Below, one piece after another: positions 25,368 to 33,965 of a stretch of 60,680 nucleotides of DNA (positions are counted from its first letter, which is position 1; each line of letters opens with the position of its first letter). Under the pieces are notes generated by a model. That model made no database searches and was not told where the DNA came from. It saw nothing but the letters and a program-made list of their open reading frames with translations. This DNA comes from Flavobacteriales bacterium UBA3376. GTDB lineage: Bacteria; Bacteroidota; Bacteroidia; Flavobacteriales; Weeksellaceae. The DNA is taken from NCBI GenBank assembly GCA_002359055.1, contig DEQC01000024.1, positions 1 through 60,680 on the forward strand, written 5' to 3'. The position numbers and the translations under genes are program-made.

Positions 25368-26549
25368 ATGAAAGAAGTTGTAATCGTTTCAGCTGTTAGA
25401 ACGCCCATCGGATCATTCATGGGTGGGTTATCTACAGTACCGGCGACTAAATTAGGAGCGACTGCCATCAAAGGCGCTTTAGATAAAATCAATTTAGATC
25501 CTTCATTGGTTCAAGAAGTTTTTATGGGTAATGTGTTGCAAGCTGGCCTTGGTCAAGCACCTGCAAAACAAGCTGCCATAGGTGCTGGTCTCCCAAATAC
25601 CATTCCTTGTACAACTGTTAACAAAGTTTGTGCTTCTGGTATGAAAGCAATGATGTTTGCCGCTCAAGCCATTCGTAGTGGTGACGCAGATATAGTGGTT
25701 GCTGGTGGTATGGAAAGCATGTCGCAAGCTCCTTTTTATAGTATGAATATGCGTAATGGAAATAAATTTGGTAATACAAATTTATTGGACGCTATCTTCA
25801 ACGACGGTTTACAAGATGCTTATAGCAAAGAAGCGATGGGAGTTTCTGGAGATAAAACGGCAAGAAAATATGAAATCTCAAGAGATGAACAAGATGATTT
25901 TGCTATTCAATCCTATAAACGTTCTGCTAAAGCTTGGGAAGAAGGTAAATTTAAAGACGAAATCGTTCCAGTTGAAGTTCCTCAAAGAAGAGGTGAGCCT
26001 ATCATAGTTAGCGAGGATGAGGAATACAAAAATGTTAGATTCGATAAGATTTCTGACCTTAGACCTGCATTCACCAAAGACGGAACTGTAACTGCAGCAA
26101 ATGCTTCTACGCTAAACGATGGTGCTTCTGCAGTGATTATGATGTCAAAAGAAAAAGCAGAGGAATTAGGAATTAAACCTTTGGCCAAAGTGATTTCTTA
26201 CGCTGATGCTTCTCACGAACCTGAGTGGTTCACAACTGCTCCTGCTAAAGCTGTTCCTAAAGCTTTGGACAAAGCTGGATTGAAAGCAAGTGAAATTGAT
26301 TTTTGGGAATTTAACGAAGCTTTCTCAGTGGTTGGAATTGTCAACACTAAATTGCTGGAATTAGATCCAAACAAAGTAAATGTTAACGGTGGAGCTGTTT
26401 CTTTAGGTCATCCTTTGGGTAACTCAGGATCTCGCATCATGGTTACATTGATCAACGTTTTGAAACAAAATGGAGGTAAAATCGGAGGTGCTGGAATTTG
26501 TAATGGTGGTGGAGGTGCTTCTGCAATGATCATTGAGAATATCGAGTAA
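25368..26549 (+). CDS. Acetyl-CoA C-acetyltransferase (thiolase)
   Basis: The 393-residue thiolase condenses two acetyl-CoA molecules to acetoacetyl-CoA, or the reverse. The catalytic residues are all visible: nucleophile Cys at 88 (NKVCASG), His at 348 (LGHPLGNSG) and base Cys at 378 (GICNGGGGAS). The N-terminal VSAVRTPIGSF and GGMESMS are also conserved. Length is normal. It has its own terminator at 26571 and stands alone between tRNA-Ser and gcvP. Acetyl-CoA acetyltransferases and longer-chain thiolases cannot be told apart with certainty from these motifs. Confidence 0.9.
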   Translation: MKEVVIVSAVRTPIGSFMGGLSTVPATKLGATAIKGALDKINLDPSLVQEVFMGNVLQAGLGQAPAKQAAIGAGLPNTIPCTTVNKVCASGMKAMMFAAQAIRSGDADIVVAGGMESMSQAPFYSMNMRNGNKFGNTNLLDAIFNDGLQDAYSKEAMGVSGDKTARKYEISRDEQDDFAIQSYKRSAKAWEEGKFKDEIVPVEVPQRRGEPIIVSEDEEYKNVRFDKISDLRPAFTKDGTVTAANASTLNDGASAVIMMSKEKAEELGIKPLAKVISYADASHEPEWFTTAPAKAVPKALDKAGLKASEIDFWEFNEAFSVVGIVNTKLLELDPNKVNVNGGAVSLGHPLGNSGSRIMVTLINVLKQNGGKIGGAGICNGGGGASAMIIENIE

Positions 26550-26570
26550 ATCATTTTTACATTTTATATT

Positions 26571-26608
26571 AAATCATCTCGGAGTCAAATCTGAGATGAT
26601 TTTTTTTT
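26571..26608 (+). terminator. Terminator of the thiolase gene
   Basis: AAATCATCTC and GAGATGATTT arms around a loop, then a run of T. Confidence 0.7.
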
Positions 26609-26631
26609 GATATATTTTTCAATTGATCTAT

Positions 26632-26668
26632 AAAAAAACTTCCCAAATCATGAAGAATTGGGAAGTTA
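26632..26668 (-). terminator. Terminator of gcvP
   Basis: Read on the minus strand: ACTTCCCAA and TTGGGAAGT arms followed by T. It faces the thiolase terminator across 23 bases. Confidence 0.7.
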
Positions 26669-26690
26669 GTATAGAGTAAAAATATTGGAA

Positions 26691-29537
26691 TTATTCTTCA
26701 ATCATATAACTTTCGATTGGAGGACAAGTACACATCAAGTTTCTGTCTCCAAAAGCATCATCTACTCTTGCAACTGGTGTAAAGAATTTACGTTCTCTCA
26801 CCCAATCCAATGGATAAGCTGCTTTTTGTCTTGAATAAGGGAAATCCCATTCATCGGCAGTTACAACATCTAATGGATGTGGTGAGTTTTTCAATACGTT
26901 ATTTTCTTTGGTAAATTCTCCATTCGCAACTTCATCGATTTCCGCTCTGATTTGAATCAATGCATCTGCAAATCGATCCAATTCTGCTTTACTTTCAGAT
27001 TCTGTTGGCTCAATCATCAGAGTTCCAGCCACTGGGAATGAAACCGTAGGTGCATGGAAACCATAATCCATCAAACGTTTAGCGATATCAGTCACCTCTA
27101 TTCCGTATTGTTTGAATGGTCTGAAATCTAAAATGAACTCGTGAGCAACCACATTATTTTGGTTGGTGTACAACACATCATAATGTTTTTCTAATCTCGA
27201 TTTCAAATAGTTTGCATTTAAAATCGCGTGACGAGTTGCATTTGACAATCCTTTCTCACCCAACATTCTGATGTATGAATAAGAAATGAATAAAATCAAT
27301 GATGAACCATAAGGAGCAGATGAGAAAACGATATCCGATTCACTTCCACCGGTTTCAATCAAAGGATGTTTTCCTAAATATGGAGCCAAATGACTTGCAA
27401 CACAAATCGGCCCAACACCAGGTCCACCTCCACCATGAGGAATCGCAAATGTTTTATGTAAGTTCAAATGACAAACGTCAGCACCAATCATTCCAGGAGC
27501 TGTGAATCCAACTTTAGCATTCATATTCGCTCCATCCATATAAACTTGTCCACCCGCATCATGTATCAATTGAGTTACCTCTTTGATATTTGAATCAAAT
27601 GCTCCATAAGTCGATGGATAAGTGATCATCAATGCTGATAAATTGTCTTTATGTTTTTCAATTTTTAATTTAAGATCCTCAACATCGGTTTCACCCGTAG
27701 GTAAATTTTTAACGATTACAACTTTCATTCCAGCCATAGCCGCCGAGGCAGGGTTAGTACCATGAGCTGACTCAGGAATAATTACCACATCTCTGTGTCC
27801 TTCACCTATAGCTTTTTGATAAGAACGAATAACCATTAAACCAGCATATTCACCTTGTGCTCCAGAATTTTGTTGCAATGAAGTAGCTGAAAATGCTGTG
27901 ATTTCTGATAAATAATCTTCAAGATTTTTAATCATCTCTTGATAACCTGCTGCATAATCTTTTGGAACAAATGGGTGAACGGAATTAAATCCTTCCCAAC
28001 TCAATGGCAACATTTCAGTTGCAGCATTTAATTTCATCGTACATGAACCTAAAGCAATCATTGAATGGTTAAGCGCTAAGTCCTTTCTTTCCAATCGTTT
28101 GATATATCTCATCAATTCAGTTTCTGTATGATAAGAATTAAACACTTCATGGGTCAAAAAGTCTGAAGTCCTTACCAATTCTTCTGGAATTCTCGATTCT
28201 TTGTATTCTGGATTTTCAACTTCTTTCCCTTTAATTTTAGAGAAAATCTTAACTATAAATTCTAAATCTTCTTCAGATGTTACCTCATCAATTGAAATTC
28301 CAATTTTTCCACTTTCAAAGAAGTTCAATAAAATATTACTGTTTTCGAACACTTCTGGAGTAATTCCTTCAGCATCGATTTGAATGGTGTCAAAGAATCT
28401 ATCGTGAGTAGTTCTATAACCCAATTCATTCAAAGCATCATACAAGCGAACTGCTTTTTCATGAATGTTTTGAGCAATGAATTTCAAACCTTCTTTTCCG
28501 TGATAAACTGCGTACATTCCAGCCATTACAGCCAATAAAACTTGAGCCGTACAAATGTTTGAAGTAGCACGTTCGCGTTTGATATGCTGTTCACGAGTTT
28601 GCAACGCCATTCGAAGTGCGAATTTTCCATTAACATCCTTTGAAACTCCGATAATTCTACCTGGAATTTGACGTTTATAGTCTTCTTTACAAGACATATA
28701 TGCAGCGTGAGGTCCACCATAACCCAACGGAATTCCAAATCGCTGAGTTGTTCCTACAGCTACATCAGCTCCCATATCACCTGGTGATTTGATCAAAGCC
28801 AAAGCCATCAAATCAGCTGCAATGGTAACTTGGATATTTTTTTCTTTTAGTTCAGCAATTAAATCTGTATAATCTTTGATTTCACCTGATTTTCCTGGCA
28901 ATTGGAACAAAACACCATAAAATTCTTCAGTAAAATCAAATTCAAATGGATTTCCAACGACTATTTCAATGCCTAAACCTCTTGCTTTGGTTTCACAAAC
29001 TGCCAAGCTTTGTGGAAATATATCTTCAGAAATAAAGAATTTATTGGCATCTTTTTGATCTCTTTTCTTTGCATTAAACGTCATCTGCATAGCTTCCGCA
29101 CATGCTGTACCTTCGTCCAACAAAGATGCGTTTGCAATCGGTAAACCTGTAAGATCAGCAACTACAGTTTGAAAGTTTAATAAAGCTTCTAAACGCCCTT
29201 GGGCAATTTCCGCTTGATAAGGCGTGTAAGCAGTGTACCAACCTGGATTTTCCAATATGTTTCTCAAAATTGGCGAAGGTAAAATGGTGTTGTAATAACC
29301 ATAACCAATAAAACTTTTTGCTTTTTTGTTTTTTGCTTCTAACTCCTTTAAGTGTGCTAATATTTCATGCTCAGCCAATGCGTCTGGCAAATCCAAAGGC
29401 TTGTCCAAGCGAATATCAGCGGGCATAGCATCATTAATTAAATCTTCAATAGAATCCTTTCCAATGACAGAAAGCATTTCATCAACTTCGTTTGTCAATG
29501 TTCCTATATGACGAAGTGAAAAATCTTGTGTATTCAT
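26691..29537 (-). CDS. gcvP: Glycine dehydrogenase (decarboxylating), P protein of the glycine cleavage system
   Basis: This is the full-length single-chain P protein. Start: ATG at 29537 (MNTQDFSLRHIG, 948 residues). The longer frame from 29570 would begin inside the -7 box TAAATTTG (29568-29575). It decarboxylates glycine and passes the aminomethyl group to the lipoylated H protein. The PLP-binding Lys is at 695 (HLNLHKTFAIPHGGGGPG). Both halves of the two-fold fold are present: an N-terminal PSPILRNILENPGWYTAYTPYQ segment (about 98-119) and a C-terminal catalytic half. No gcvT or gcvH lies nearby. Confidence 0.95.
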   Translation of the reverse strand: MNTQDFSLRHIGTLTNEVDEMLSVIGKDSIEDLINDAMPADIRLDKPLDLPDALAEHEILAHLKELEAKNKKAKSFIGYGYYNTILPSPILRNILENPGWYTAYTPYQAEIAQGRLEALLNFQTVVADLTGLPIANASLLDEGTACAEAMQMTFNAKKRDQKDANKFFISEDIFPQSLAVCETKARGLGIEIVVGNPFEFDFTEEFYGVLFQLPGKSGEIKDYTDLIAELKEKNIQVTIAADLMALALIKSPGDMGADVAVGTTQRFGIPLGYGGPHAAYMSCKEDYKRQIPGRIIGVSKDVNGKFALRMALQTREQHIKRERATSNICTAQVLLAVMAGMYAVYHGKEGLKFIAQNIHEKAVRLYDALNELGYRTTHDRFFDTIQIDAEGITPEVFENSNILLNFFESGKIGISIDEVTSEEDLEFIVKIFSKIKGKEVENPEYKESRIPEELVRTSDFLTHEVFNSYHTETELMRYIKRLERKDLALNHSMIALGSCTMKLNAATEMLPLSWEGFNSVHPFVPKDYAAGYQEMIKNLEDYLSEITAFSATSLQQNSGAQGEYAGLMVIRSYQKAIGEGHRDVVIIPESAHGTNPASAAMAGMKVVIVKNLPTGETDVEDLKLKIEKHKDNLSALMITYPSTYGAFDSNIKEVTQLIHDAGGQVYMDGANMNAKVGFTAPGMIGADVCHLNLHKTFAIPHGGGGPGVGPICVASHLAPYLGKHPLIETGGSESDIVFSSAPYGSSLILFISYSYIRMLGEKGLSNATRHAILNANYLKSRLEKHYDVLYTNQNNVVAHEFILDFRPFKQYGIEVTDIAKRLMDYGFHAPTVSFPVAGTLMIEPTESESKAELDRFADALIQIRAEIDEVANGEFTKENNVLKNSPHPLDVVTADEWDFPYSRQKAAYPLDWVRERKFFTPVARVDDAFGDRNLMCTCPPIESYMIEE

Positions 29538-29567
29538 ATATTTAATTTGGTGAATTTTAATAAAACT

Positions 29568-29575
29568 CAAATTTA
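29568..29575 (-). promoter_or_regulatory. -7 box for gcvP
   Basis: Minus-strand TAAATTTG, about 30 bases before the ATG at 29537. No glycine riboswitch signature lies between. Confidence 0.5.
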
Positions 29576-29673
29576 CGATATTTTATCATAGCAAAAGCTA
29601 ATCTTTGTCAAGCTGACTATAAAAGATTTAACTATAAAAACTAAGTTTCTTGAGTAGGTAAAATCGTTTAATT

Positions 29674-30360
29674 TTATTCGAAAAATGATTTTTCTAATGG
29701 TGAATTATTTGCTGCATCCACAGAAAATTCGCCGATTTTCGTTCGCCTCAATTCCGTAAGATATCCACCAGAATTCAATGCTTTCCCGAAATCATATGCC
29801 AATGATCTGATATAAGTTCCTTTGCTGCAATGCACTTCAAATTCCACAAAGGGTAAATCGATCTTAGTGATTTTAAAGTCGTGAATAGTGATTTTTCGTG
29901 GTTTAACCTCAACCTCTACTCCTGCCCTTGCCAATTCATACATGCGTTTTCCATCGACTTTCAAAGCTGAATGTATGGGTGGCAATTGATCGATTTCTCC
30001 AATGAACTTTTGTACGGTTTGATGAATCAATTCATCGGTGATGTGTTCGATAGAAAAGAATTGATTTTCTTCAGATTCTGTATCATAAGTAGGTGTGCTT
30101 GCGCCTAATTTAATTTGTCCCGTATAAACTTTCGATTCGGCTTGTATAGATTCAATTTTTTTGGTGAATTTGCCTGTACATATGATCAACAAACCAGTGG
30201 CTTTCGGATCTAAAGTTCCCGCATGACCTACTTTTATCTTTTTTAAATTATAGGTTTTGCGAATGTTCCAACGAATTTTATTGACTGCATCAAATGAAGT
30301 CCAATCGAGTGGTTTATCGATAAGAAAGATTTGGCCTTCTTGAATTTCTTCTAATGTCAT
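29674..30360 (-). CDS. truB: tRNA pseudouridine(55) synthase
   Basis: I start it at ATG 30360 (MTLEEIQEGQ, 228 residues), where the stop of uppP overlaps it by four bases (ATGA). The RNA-guided catalytic stretch is present: VGHAGTLDPKATGLL with catalytic Asp (about 53), then a KVYTGQIKLGASTPTYD segment (about 80-96) and HCSKGTYIRSLAYDFG (about 177-192). It converts U55 of the T-loop in tRNA. The overlap with uppP couples translation. Confidence 0.95.
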   Translation of the reverse strand: MTLEEIQEGQIFLIDKPLDWTSFDAVNKIRWNIRKTYNLKKIKVGHAGTLDPKATGLLIICTGKFTKKIESIQAESKVYTGQIKLGASTPTYDTESEENQFFSIEHITDELIHQTVQKFIGEIDQLPPIHSALKVDGKRMYELARAGVEVEVKPRKITIHDFKITKIDLPFVEFEVHCSKGTYIRSLAYDFGKALNSGGYLTELRRTKIGEFSVDAANNSPLEKSFFE

Positions 30361-31172
30361 GCTACAAAAAACAGAGAATAAATAATCACTGACAATCCTA
30401 CGATGATGCAATAAATTGAAAAGTAAGTCAATTTGGCTTTTTTGACCAATTCAATCATCCATTTACAAGCAAATAACCCTGAAATAAAAGCAGCACAAAA
30501 CCCACCCAAAAGTGCACTTACAGGCATTTGACCTACAGCTAAGCCTCCCGTCTCTGATGCGTCTAAAAACATCTTTGCAGTCGCTCCAAAAATCAATGGC
30601 AAAACCATCAAGAAAGAAAAACGCGCAGCTTTTGACTTATCGTTACCTAACAAAATTGAAGTTGAAATCGTCGAACCAGATCTGGAAATTCCGGGCAATA
30701 AGGCAGCGACACCTTGAGCTATTCCAATGATGATTGAGTCGCTATAACTGATCGATTTTCCAGTGTTTTTTGCTCTATCTGCAAAAAATAATAGACCAGA
30801 TGTAATCAACAACATACATCCTACAATTAATAAATTAGAGAAAATTTCCTCCAAAGTATCTTTTAATAAAAATCCTACAAAAACCGCTGGAATCATCGAC
30901 AAAACAATTTTCAATGAAAATCTAAATTCTTCATTGTCTTTGAATTCCAACAAACCTTTGATGATTTGAAAAATATCTTTTCTGAAAATTACAATTGTAC
31001 TCAATGCAGTTGCGAAGTGCAGCACTATGGCAAAAAGTAAATTATCCTGTTCATCGTATTTTATTCCTAAAACTTCTTGGGCTATGACTATATGACCACT
31101 TGAAGAAACCGGTAAAAACTCAGTCAATCCCTGAACTATACCTACTATAATCGCCTTTAAGGTCTCTATCAT
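30357..31172 (-). CDS. uppP: Undecaprenyl-diphosphate phosphatase (BacA/UppP type)
   Basis: This 271-residue multi-helix membrane enzyme dephosphorylates undecaprenyl diphosphate so the lipid carrier is reused for peptidoglycan and other envelope polymers. Both conserved motifs are present: GLTEFLPVSSSGHI at about 15-28 and the second PGISRSGST (about 162). It overlaps DUF3098 by four bases at its start and truB by four at its end, forming one coupled run. Confidence 0.95.
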   Translation of the reverse strand: MIETLKAIIVGIVQGLTEFLPVSSSGHIVIAQEVLGIKYDEQDNLLFAIVLHFATALSTIVIFRKDIFQIIKGLLEFKDNEEFRFSLKIVLSMIPAVFVGFLLKDTLEEIFSNLLIVGCMLLITSGLLFFADRAKNTGKSISYSDSIIIGIAQGVAALLPGISRSGSTISTSILLGNDKSKAARFSFLMVLPLIFGATAKMFLDASETGGLAVGQMPVSALLGGFCAAFISGLFACKWMIELVKKAKLTYFSIYCIIVGLSVIIYSLFFVA

Positions 31173-31459
31173 TTCGCTTGATCTTTATTGGGGTTAAGCA
31201 TGATGGCATAAATTTCTATGGCAAATCCAAGCAAAATAACAAACGGAGCCAAACGTACTCTTCTCCACGAATAAATATTTTCGTTCCAATAATTTGAATC
31301 AAAGTTACCATCAGGACGAGTATTGGCATCTGGACCAGTCATCAATAAAAAACCTAATAGAATAACCGCTATTCCAATAGCCATGAATATGTAGTTTTTC
31401 TTCCCAAATAGAAAAACCGGTTTATCTTCTTTTGTATCGTTTTGAAACGTTTTGCTCAT
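31169..31459 (-). CDS. DUF3098 membrane protein
   Basis: The 96-residue product has two membrane helices (about 26-42 and 70-87), a charged N-terminus and NSNYWNENIYSWRRVRLAPF between them, typical of DUF3098. The family is restricted to Bacteroidota and its position between ftsX and uppP is commonly conserved. It may link division and carrier-lipid recycling, but its function is not established. Four-base overlap with uppP. Confidence 0.8.
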   Translation of the reverse strand: MSKTFQNDTKEDKPVFLFGKKNYIFMAIGIAVILLGFLLMTGPDANTRPDGNFDSNYWNENIYSWRRVRLAPFVILLGFAIEIYAIMLNPNKDQAK

Positions 31460-31477
31460 TGAATTTAAATTAATTGT

Positions 31478-32368
31478 TTAATATAATTGATCCGTTCTTA
31501 ATCTTAAATATCTCCAAGTTGCAATGGCTGTACTGATCAGCGCAATAAATACTCCGACCAATATCAAAATTCCCATCAATTTGTAATAATCTTCTTGCCA
31601 AAAAGGTAAACTCACTAATTCAGCGAAGTAATACCACATTACTCCTAAAATTAAAATCGCCAAAACTGCACCTAATAATCCTAAAAATGCACTTTGAATC
31701 AAAAATGGTTTGATGATGAATCTTCGTCTTGCTCCTACCAATTGCATGGTTTTGATACTAAATCTCTTAGAATAAATTCGTAATCGTATGGAGTTGTTGA
31801 TTAAAACCATGACAATCACCAAGAAAATTCCTGCCAAAACCATCAACCAAAACCTGATTTTATCGATATTGTTGTAAACAGTCGTCATCAATTCATCATC
31901 ATTTACAACTTCACTAATGATTGGATCTGAAATAATGATATTCTTGATACTATCGACATGCTCCGGACTGACATATTCGGACTTCAAAGTAATCAAAACA
32001 GAAGCAGGAAAAATATTGGCTTCGAAAATTTCATTATCATCAATGCCCAATTCTTTCTTAGCGATTTCAGAAGCTTTTTCTTTTGAAATGTATTGAACAT
32101 TTCTGACGAAATCATGTTGAACTTTCAGCGAATCTATAAAAGCAAATTGTTTTTCTTGTTCTTTGTCCTGTTCCCTCGGGTCATATTCATCATTGAAAAA
32201 AGCTTCTAATTTGAGTTGCTCCTTTACATAATCAGCATAACTCTGAGCGTTGATAACAATCAAACCAAATAATCCTAATAAAAATAGAACCAATGAAATA
32301 CTGATGACTACAGTGATATTCGAAGAGCGTAGCCTTCCTTGATTTAATTTATCGCTTTGTTTTGACAT
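31478..32368 (-). CDS. ftsX: Cell division protein FtsX
   Basis: The 296-residue product has one N-terminal helix (about 18-40), an extracytoplasmic domain (about 45-170) and three C-terminal helices around residues 172-192, 223-247 and 264-285, plus the KTMQLVGARRRFIIKPFLIQS cytoplasmic loop typical of FtsX. With FtsE it controls periplasmic cell-wall hydrolases at the septum. FtsE is not encoded beside it here. DUF3098 follows after 18 bases. The 340 bases upstream contain the candidate structured RNA. Confidence 0.9.
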   Translation of the reverse strand: MSKQSDKLNQGRLRSSNITVVISISLVLFLLGLFGLIVINAQSYADYVKEQLKLEAFFNDEYDPREQDKEQEKQFAFIDSLKVQHDFVRNVQYISKEKASEIAKKELGIDDNEIFEANIFPASVLITLKSEYVSPEHVDSIKNIIISDPIISEVVNDDELMTTVYNNIDKIRFWLMVLAGIFLVIVMVLINNSIRLRIYSKRFSIKTMQLVGARRRFIIKPFLIQSAFLGLLGAVLAILILGVMWYYFAELVSLPFWQEDYYKLMGILILVGVFIALISTAIATWRYLRLRTDQLY

Positions 32369-32513
32369 TCGCTTTTATTTTGTGGCTAAGGTATAAAAAA
32401 TACTTTCTTTATCAATTTGAAATAAAATCATGAATTGTTAAAAATTTCTTAATTCAACCAAAGTATTAGACAAGATTTACATTTATATCGATAATCAGCT
32501 CTCTTTATTGTAT

Positions 32514-32660
32514 AAAAAAGGGGGGTTCAATTAAAGTCTCGATTACACTTCAAAAGAATTTTAATTGCGGGATTGCTAATTAAAATCCGATGGCAGAAAG
32601 GCAATTGACTAAAATGACCCCCGAATGGAATAATAACTTAAATATCATTCAATTTCTTCT
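32514..32660 (-). ncRNA. Candidate structured small RNA, 6S-like
   Basis: On the minus strand a GGGGGT arm (32617-32622) pairs with an ACCCCC arm (32521-32526) that is followed by a run of T, so the RNA ends as a terminator. Inside, TCAATT pairs with AATTGA and an ATTTTAATT/AATTAAAAT stem of nine pairs closes the tip. Between them lies an unpaired bubble in both strands. The strand after the tip stem contains TTCTTTTG, a near-copy of the -7 box. A rod with a central bubble that mimics a promoter is the 6S RNA layout. A matching promoter lies at 32666-32673. The family cannot be confirmed from the sequence alone. Confidence 0.5.
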
Positions 32661-32665
32661 GTGTA

Positions 32666-32673
32666 CAAAATTA
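32666..32673 (-). promoter_or_regulatory. -7 box for the candidate small RNA
   Basis: Minus-strand TAATTTTG fits TAnnTTTG. Transcription would start at about 32660, some 38 bases before the GGGGG arm. Confidence 0.4.
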
Positions 32674-32708
32674 CAAAAAATATTGATTCCTAAAAATCAA
32701 GTAGCTTT

Positions 32709-33761
32709 TTATGACTTTTGATCAATCTTTATACTATCCTTTTTTTGATGATTTGTAAATTCTAATCGATAAATTCTGAACAACCATAGGACGAGCGATA
32801 AGAATATCGGTCCAAAAATTATCCCTATAAATCCAAACAATTTAACCCCGATAATCACTCCGAAAATCGTAATCAACGGATGCACATCAGCCATGATTTT
32901 CTGCAACCAAAAACGGAAAATATTGTCTGAAGCTCCAACGACTATTAAACAATACAAAAACAACAAATAAGCATTGGTCGTTTGACCACTAGCCAACATA
33001 AAAATACAAGCGGGTACATAAACAGCAGCTGTTCCAACCACTGGCACCATGGCTGCGAAAATCGTAATGATAAACCAATTGAATGCATCATCCAATCCAA
33101 AGATCAAATATCCTGCATAAGCAAAAATCGCTTGTATCAAAGCTACCAAAGGAACTCCAACTGCATTGGAAATCACTAAATCCCTTAAATCTTTGTTTAA
33201 AATCTTTAGATTTTCTGCTTTCAAAGGAATGTGCTTATAAAACCATTTTTCCATTTTGTGGAAATTCATCAACATGAAATACAAAATCAAATAAGCAATT
33301 GCCAATTGCACTACCCCATCGATCGAAGTATTCAATATCTCTTGAACTATTTTTATTGCAATCGAAGTTACATCGCCAAGATTAATTTCACTCAACAAAT
33401 CAATTCCAAACTCTTTATTGACTTGACTCAAACCCTTTTCTATATTTTCTTGAATCTCTTGTTTGTTGTCAATGGCTTGACCTACTTTCTCCGTCAAAAC
33501 ATTGATCAAAAACACCAAGGGCGTAACTATCACCAAAATACTGGCCGTCATCAGAAGTATAATTGAAAGCACTCGATTGAACCTCTTCTTATAAACCAAA
33601 TATCTCAATGGATGAATCAACAATACATAAAGACAGAAAGCACCTAAGAAACCAGGTAAAAATGCTTTCAGATGATACAAAACGACCAAAACCAAAAATG
33701 AGGCAATGATTATAAAAAATATCTGCCTCAAAATACTATTAGAAATGTACTTTCGATTCAT
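32709..33761 (-). CDS. AI-2E family (PerM-like) transporter
   Basis: The 350-residue product belongs to the AI-2E/PerM family: paired N-terminal helices (about 10-50), a helix-hairpin, a soluble central domain (about 95-150) and a C-terminal bundle that includes the loop NAVGVPLVALIQAIFAYAGY and the motif VVGTAAVYVPACI. These proteins are putative exporters or H+-coupled transporters; a role in autoinducer-2 export applies only to some. The gene is isolated between the small RNA and the E1 dehydrogenase, transcribed on the minus strand. Confidence 0.8.
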   Translation of the reverse strand: MNRKYISNSILRQIFFIIIASFLVLVVLYHLKAFLPGFLGAFCLYVLLIHPLRYLVYKKRFNRVLSIILLMTASILVIVTPLVFLINVLTEKVGQAIDNKQEIQENIEKGLSQVNKEFGIDLLSEINLGDVTSIAIKIVQEILNTSIDGVVQLAIAYLILYFMLMNFHKMEKWFYKHIPLKAENLKILNKDLRDLVISNAVGVPLVALIQAIFAYAGYLIFGLDDAFNWFIITIFAAMVPVVGTAAVYVPACIFMLASGQTTNAYLLFLYCLIVVGASDNIFRFWLQKIMADVHPLITIFGVIIGVKLFGFIGIIFGPIFLSLVLWLFRIYRLEFTNHQKKDSIKIDQKS

Positions 33762-33944
33762 AACCCAATTGATTTATCAATATCAAATTTAAATGAAATA
33801 AATCATACAATATTAGATTTTCTAAATAATAATTAAAAACTCAATTCTCTAAACAATTGACACAATATTATACTCCAAAAAAATAAATTCCCATTTTCAG
33901 TTCATACTGCTCGATAATAATTTTCAGTACACAAATAATTGCTC

Positions 33945-33952
33945 TAAATTTG
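33945..33952 (+). promoter_or_regulatory. -7 box for the E1 dehydrogenase
   Basis: TAAATTTG, 14 bases before the ATG at 33966, so the leader is very short. Confidence 0.5.
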
Positions 33953-33965
33953 AGCCTTAAAATTA

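Noticed and set aside
29538..29673. Glycine riboswitch upstream of gcvP
   Set aside because: Only about 30 bases separate the -7 box from the ATG, and no glycine-riboswitch core is seen.
32514..32660. SRP RNA, tmRNA or RNase P RNA at this position
   Set aside because: No GNAR tetraloop-domain of SRP RNA, no tmRNA 5' end with tag frame, and far too short for RNase P RNA. 6S-like fits better.
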